Source: Streptococcus sp. S784/96/1 (GTDB taxonomy: Bacteria > Bacillota > Bacilli > Lactobacillales > Streptococcaceae). Taken from it: a stretch of DNA of 49,263 bases. Within the stretch, counting starts at the first letter, position 1. The number at the start of each line of letters is the position of its first letter. The position numbers and the translations under genes were made by a program. Shown here piece after piece: positions 45,491 through 49,263 of this stretch. A model generated the notes under the pieces. The model was given only the letters and a program-made list of their open reading frames with translations, did no database searches and was not told the DNA's origin. The stretch is from positions 1 through 49,263 of the forward strand of contig NZ_CACVCC010000018.1 of assembly GCF_902729355.1 (NCBI RefSeq), written 5' to 3'.

Positions 45491-46471
45491 ATGACAAAAT
45501 TATTCAAATGGGGCTTTATTGGCTGTGGTGGTGTTGCTGAAAGTGTCGCAAAAGAACTTAAACAGTCGGATAAACACCAAATTGTAGCACTTTGGAATAG
45601 AACTTTGTCAAGAGCTGAGCGTTTTTCAGAACGTTTTGGCGGTACGGTGTACGAACGGGTTGAAGATCTTCTTAATGATTCTAATGTTGATGGGGTTTAC
45701 ATTGCAGTTACAGCTGATCGTCACGCTGAATTTATGAAGCTCTGCATTGCCCATAAAAAACCAGTGCTTTGTGAAAAGCCATTTACGGTTAATGCGAAAG
45801 AAGCTCAAGAAGTGATAGAGTATGCTCGTCAAGAAGGAGTCTATGTTTCTGAAGCCATGTGGACATGGCATAATGATGTGGCTAAACAAGTCAAGAATTG
45901 GATAAAAGAAGATCGTTTTGGACAAGTTCAAGATGTAGAGGTTTCTTATTCTCTTCCTATGATTTGGAATTATGGGAACCCGCGCTTAACTTCAATTGAA
46001 TTAATTGGTGGAGCGGTTATGGATATTGGAGTTTACTCTCTTCGTTATTGTTATGAGCTATTTGGTTATCCTCAAAACATCACCTGTACAGGAGAACTGA
46101 AAGACGGTGTTGATTTAAATGAGGAAATTATTCTTGATTATGGCGATTTCAAAGCTAGATTGTATGTCGGTATTAATGGTTCACGTGGAGAACATTTTCT
46201 ACTGTTTGGAGAAAATGGAACACTTCATATTAAAGATTTTCACATGGCAAGAAGTGCCAGTATTTTTGGAAAAGAAGAGGAAATTTATCAAGCAGAACAT
46301 CAGTTATTATTCTTAAGACAAGCTGATATCGTTACTGATGAGATCTTATCTGGTCAGCTAGAGAGTGAAATCAGTCTTGGAAGTACACTAGATGTTATGA
46401 ATATGTTAGATGATTGTCGACGACAATTGGGAGTTATCTATCTTTCTGAAAAAGAAAAGGAGACAAAATGA
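45491..46471 (+). CDS. Gfo/Idh/MocA-family oxidoreductase
   Basis: This 326-residue NAD(P)-dependent sugar dehydrogenase has the Rossmann start WGFIGCGGVAESVAKEL, the catalytic Lys in VLCEKPFTVNAKEA and the middle motif GGAVMDIGVYSLRY. It overlaps the GH120 beta-xylosidase by 4 bases, which makes xylose, a xylo-disaccharide or a uronate the likely substrate; some relatives are D-xylose dehydrogenases. AAAAGG is the ribosome site. The substrate cannot be read from sequence. Confidence 0.88.
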   Translation: MTKLFKWGFIGCGGVAESVAKELKQSDKHQIVALWNRTLSRAERFSERFGGTVYERVEDLLNDSNVDGVYIAVTADRHAEFMKLCIAHKKPVLCEKPFTVNAKEAQEVIEYARQEGVYVSEAMWTWHNDVAKQVKNWIKEDRFGQVQDVEVSYSLPMIWNYGNPRLTSIELIGGAVMDIGVYSLRYCYELFGYPQNITCTGELKDGVDLNEEIILDYGDFKARLYVGINGSRGEHFLLFGENGTLHIKDFHMARSASIFGKEEEIYQAEHQLLFLRQADIVTDEILSGQLESEISLGSTLDVMNMLDDCRRQLGVIYLSEKEKETK

Positions 46472-48510
46472 AATATTACGTTAATCAACAAGCGCCACGT
46501 AGTGGGCAAGGGACGAAGGAGTATCCTTTCAAATCAATTCAAGAAGCAGCTAATTTAGCTAAACCAGGTGACGAAGTCTTAGTCTATCCTGGGGTTTACC
46601 GTGAAAATGTTAATCCGGTTAATGGCGGTACAGCAGATGCACGGATTACCTATACATCTGTTGAAAAAGAAGCAGCTATTATCACAGGAGCGGAATCTGT
46701 TAAAACTTGGGAACAGTATGATGGTAATGTATGGGTAGCACGCATTTCTAACGGCCTTTTTGGTGATTTTAATCCTTATATCGAACGTGTCTATGGTGAC
46801 TGGTTTGTACAGACGATGGTCGCTCATCTAGGAGATGTTTTCCTTAATGATAAATCACTTTATGAAGTGTTGAGTTTGGAAAAAGTTCTTAAACCTGAAG
46901 TTTATGAAGAATCATGGGATCCAGAATTTACAGTGTATACTTGGTATACGGAGCAAGATGAAACAGCTGATGAGACTATTATCTATGCTAACTTCCAGGG
47001 ATTGAATCCAAATGAGGAAAATGTTGAAATCAGTGTTCGTAAGAATTGTTTCTATCCAGTAGAAGAAGGTCGTGGTTATATTACTGTGTCAGGATTCACC
47101 ATCTGTAAGGCTGCTGTTCAATGGGCTCCACCAACAGCTCTTCAAGAAGGGATGATTGGTCCACACTGGTCTAAGGGCTGGATTATTGAAGATTGTGATA
47201 TCTACGAGGCAAAATGTAGCGGAATCTCACTTGGTAAGTACTATCAACCTGAAAATGATAATAAATGGAGCAAGTGGAAATATAAAGACGGTACTCAGAC
47301 AGAACGTGATGCTATTTTACAGGCTCAACGTGAAGGATGGACGAAAGAACGCATTGGTTCACATATTATCCGTCGTAATAACATCCACGACTGTGGACAA
47401 ACAGGTATTGTGGGTCATTTAGGCTGTGTCTTCTCTATCATTGAGGACAATCATATTCACCATATCAATAACAAGAAAAATCTTGATGGAGCTGAAATTG
47501 GTGGGATTAAATTACATGCGGCTATTGATGCACAAATTCGTCGAAACCATATCCATCACTGCACGCGTGGCCTTTGGCTAGACTGGCAAGTACAAGGGAC
47601 TCGCGTTAGTCAGAACCTTTTCCACGATAATAGTATTCCTCGTGTTGTTGATGCGGAAGCTTTGAAATCATCAGCAGCCATTTCTATGGGGGAAGATGTC
47701 TTTATCGAGGTGTCTCACGGTCCATCATTGCTAGATAATAATATTTTCCTTACGGATCGTGCGGTTAAAATTGCAGGGCAAGGTGTTGCTATGGTACATA
47801 ATATTGTGGCAGGTGGTCTCCTTGCGGTTGGTAAAGGAACTAACAATGGAGCTAAGACTTTGATGAGTCCTCGTTACACACCATATCATGTGCCTCATCA
47901 AACTGAAGTGGCTGGTTTCATGACCTTCCTGCATGGTGATGATCGTTTCTATAACAACATTTTCATCCAACAAGATCTTCGTCCTGAAATGGTTGAAATC
48001 ATGAATTATCTTAAAGAAATGAATGATGATTGGGATGATAATAACCTTGAAGCGGGAACTTTCCCATTCAGTTCATATCCAACCTTTGAAGAATGGGATA
48101 AGGAATTTGAAGGTTATTGTGGAATGGGTTCTGCACCAAGTGATCGTTATTACAATCCGCTTCCAGTATGGACAGGTGGTAATATCTTCATGAATGGCGC
48201 AAAACCATCAGCTAAAGAAGTTAACTATGCGGAAAATACCACAGATAAAGTGTCTATTTCTGTTGTTGAAAAAGCAGATGGCTGGTACTTAGAAACCAAC
48301 CTTTATGATGTATTACCTGAACTTAAAACAGGGGTTATCAGTACCGAAACACTAGGTATGGCCTTTGAACCAGAACAAAAATTTGAAAATCCAGATGGTT
48401 CACCAATTGTCTTCGATACAGATTATTTTGATAATCGCCATAGCCTAGTACCGTTAGCTGGACCATTTATTAATAAAGTAGTGGCATTGGAAAAATTAGC
48501 TAATAAGTAA
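46468..48510 (+). CDS. GH120 beta-xylosidase (right-handed beta-helix)
   Basis: This 680-residue protein without signal peptide matches GH120, known from Thermoanaerobacterium XylC, which removes xylose from xylo-oligosaccharides with a retaining mechanism. It starts with the beta-helix pattern GTKEYPFKSIQEAANLAKPGDEV. The conserved pair is nucleophile D372 in LWLDWQVQGTR and acid/base E414 in FIEVSHGPSLLDNN. The helix rungs carry repeated NxIHxC elements (NNIHDCGQTG, NHIHHC). AAAAGGAG precedes the ATG, which overlaps the oxidoreductase stop. It supplies intracellular xylose for XylA. It is not a pectate lyase despite the fold. Confidence 0.92.
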   Translation: MKYYVNQQAPRSGQGTKEYPFKSIQEAANLAKPGDEVLVYPGVYRENVNPVNGGTADARITYTSVEKEAAIITGAESVKTWEQYDGNVWVARISNGLFGDFNPYIERVYGDWFVQTMVAHLGDVFLNDKSLYEVLSLEKVLKPEVYEESWDPEFTVYTWYTEQDETADETIIYANFQGLNPNEENVEISVRKNCFYPVEEGRGYITVSGFTICKAAVQWAPPTALQEGMIGPHWSKGWIIEDCDIYEAKCSGISLGKYYQPENDNKWSKWKYKDGTQTERDAILQAQREGWTKERIGSHIIRRNNIHDCGQTGIVGHLGCVFSIIEDNHIHHINNKKNLDGAEIGGIKLHAAIDAQIRRNHIHHCTRGLWLDWQVQGTRVSQNLFHDNSIPRVVDAEALKSSAAISMGEDVFIEVSHGPSLLDNNIFLTDRAVKIAGQGVAMVHNIVAGGLLAVGKGTNNGAKTLMSPRYTPYHVPHQTEVAGFMTFLHGDDRFYNNIFIQQDLRPEMVEIMNYLKEMNDDWDDNNLEAGTFPFSSYPTFEEWDKEFEGYCGMGSAPSDRYYNPLPVWTGGNIFMNGAKPSAKEVNYAENTTDKVSISVVEKADGWYLETNLYDVLPELKTGVISTETLGMAFEPEQKFENPDGSPIVFDTDYFDNRHSLVPLAGPFINKVVALEKLANK

Positions 48511-48531
48511 AATTACCTTAAACTAGGGAGA

Positions 48532-48562
48532 ACTGGCTGAGCAAAATCAGCCAATTTCTTTA
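48532..48562 (+). terminator. Hairpin after the GH120 gene
   Basis: TGGCTGA pairs with TCAGCCA around GCAAAA, followed by a T-rich but not perfect tail (ATTTCTTT). It may be partial, allowing some read-through into phosphoketolase. Confidence 0.65.
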
Positions 48563-48608
48563 GAAAGACACGTGATAAAAATCACAAAAAATAAAAAGGA
48601 AGACAAAC

Positions 48609-49263
48609 ATGACAGATTTTAATGCAACAGAATACCTTTCAAAAGTAGATGCCTGGTGGCGTGCAGCCAACTACATCTCAGTTGCCCAGATGTACTTGAA
48701 AGACAATCCCTTACTTCGCCGTGAAGTCACAACAGAAGATGTTAAGGTACACCCAATTGGACACTGGGGAACAATCTCAGGACAAAACTTCATCTATGCC
48801 CATCTTAACCGTGTCATCAATAAATATGACCTCGACATGTTCTATATCGAAGGTCCGGGACATGGTGGGCAAGTTATGGTGTCGAACTCATACATTGATG
48901 GTTCTTACACTGAGCGTTATCCACAGATTACTCAAGATGAAGAAGGCTTGAAACAACTTTGTAAAATCTTCTCTTTCCCAGGAGGAATCGCTTCGCACGC
49001 TGCACCTGAAACACCAGGCTCTATCCACGAAGGTGGTGAGTTGGGTTATGCCCTCTCGCATGCAACAGGTGCAATCTTAGATAACCCTGATGTCATTGCG
49101 GCAACAGTTATTGGTGACGGGGAAGCTGAAACAGGACCTTTAACGGCTGGCTGGTTCTCAAATACCTTTATCAACCCAGTAAATGATGGGGCTGTTCTCC
49201 CAATTCTTTACCTCAATGGTGGTAAAATTCACAACCCAACTATCATGGCTCGTAAGACAGATG
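48609..49263 (+). CDS. xfp: Phosphoketolase, N-terminal part (runs off the window)
   Basis: 218 codons are visible of an expected ~790. The sequence begins [25 protein letters not shown] and shows [60 protein letters not shown] and the start of the ThDP site [17 protein letters not shown], all classic phosphoketolase features. It cleaves xylulose-5-phosphate to acetyl phosphate and glyceraldehyde-3-phosphate, the end of the xylose route. AAAAAGGAAG precedes the ATG. Codon use is strongly optimised. Confidence 0.97.
   Translation, partial: MTDFNATEYLSKVDAWWRAANYISVAQMYLKDNPLLRREVTTEDVKVHPIGHWGTISGQNFIYAHLNRVINKYDLDMFYIEGPGHGGQVMVSNSYIDGSYTERYPQITQDEEGLKQLCKIFSFPGGIASHAAPETPGSIHEGGELGYALSHATGAILDNPDVIAATVIGDGEAETGPLTAGWFSNTFINPVNDGAVLPILYLNGGKIHNPTIMARKTD

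Noticed and set aside
46468..48510. Pectate lyase (right-handed beta-helix) reading of the 680-residue protein
   Set aside because: The conserved LWLDWQVQGTR and EVSHGP motifs and full length match GH120 beta-xylosidase, and there is no signal peptide for an extracellular lyase.

Overview
This window looks like a chromosomal segment of a low-G+C streptococcus. The evidence is a surface protein with an FSIRK-type (YSIRK-like) signal and an LPKTS sortase signal, CcpA (cre) boxes, streptococcal-style miniature repeats resembling RUP, consensus TTGACA-17-TATAAT promoters, and a phosphoketolase-based pentose route. The exact species cannot be read from the sequence. Nearly all genes are on the + strand; the minus-strand genes are three transcriptional regulators.

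The window is a plant-cell-wall pentose island flanked by phosphoketolase genes: the last 44 codons of one at 1-136 and the first 218 codons of another from 48609. (1) 269-17432 is an arabinan block: GH127, a small Cys-rich protein, a divergent ArsR-type regulator, a CUT1 ABC importer (binding lipoprotein plus two permeases) with a YesL-like membrane protein, four GH43 enzymes (lipoprotein, cytoplasmic, wall-anchored, cytoplasmic), two GH51 arabinofuranosidases and an aldo/keto reductase. (2) 17505-24732 is a second sugar block: an AraC regulator divergent from a GH43, a GH42, a GPH-family transporter and a ROK kinase. (3) 24733-26398 holds a small ORF, trxA, and about 1 kb without a gene that I read as a decayed group II intron missing its reverse transcriptase and carrying two inserted miniature repeats. 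(4) 26399-30597 is the classic xylose locus: xylR divergent from xylA-xylB. (5) 30690-48510 is a glucuronoxylan block: an SDR protein, GH67 alpha-glucuronidase, a second CUT1 ABC importer with a YesL-like protein, a large GH2 enzyme, UxuB, UxuA, a Nif3-like protein, an aquaglyceroporin, a Gfo/Idh/MocA oxidoreductase and a GH120 beta-xylosidase, followed by phosphoketolase.

Inferred joint function: the wall-anchored GH43 and probably the lipoprotein GH43 cut arabinan outside. Oligosaccharides enter through the two ABC importers, neither of which has its own ATPase here, and through the GPH carrier. Cytoplasmic GH43, GH51, GH127, GH42, GH67, GH2 and GH120 enzymes release arabinose, galactose, (methyl)glucuronate and xylose. 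Xylose becomes xylulose-5-phosphate through XylA/XylB and is split by phosphoketolase; the uronate part uses UxuB/UxuA. The L-arabinose enzymes (AraA/B/D), glucuronate isomerase (UxaC) and KDG kinase/aldolase are not in the window.

Regulation visible in the sequence: three strong promoters each carry a cre box at or just downstream of the core, and the xylA and GH67 promoters share a XylR-like inverted repeat just downstream of the -10. This suggests that XylR controls both the xylose genes and the glucuronoxylan genes under CcpA repression.
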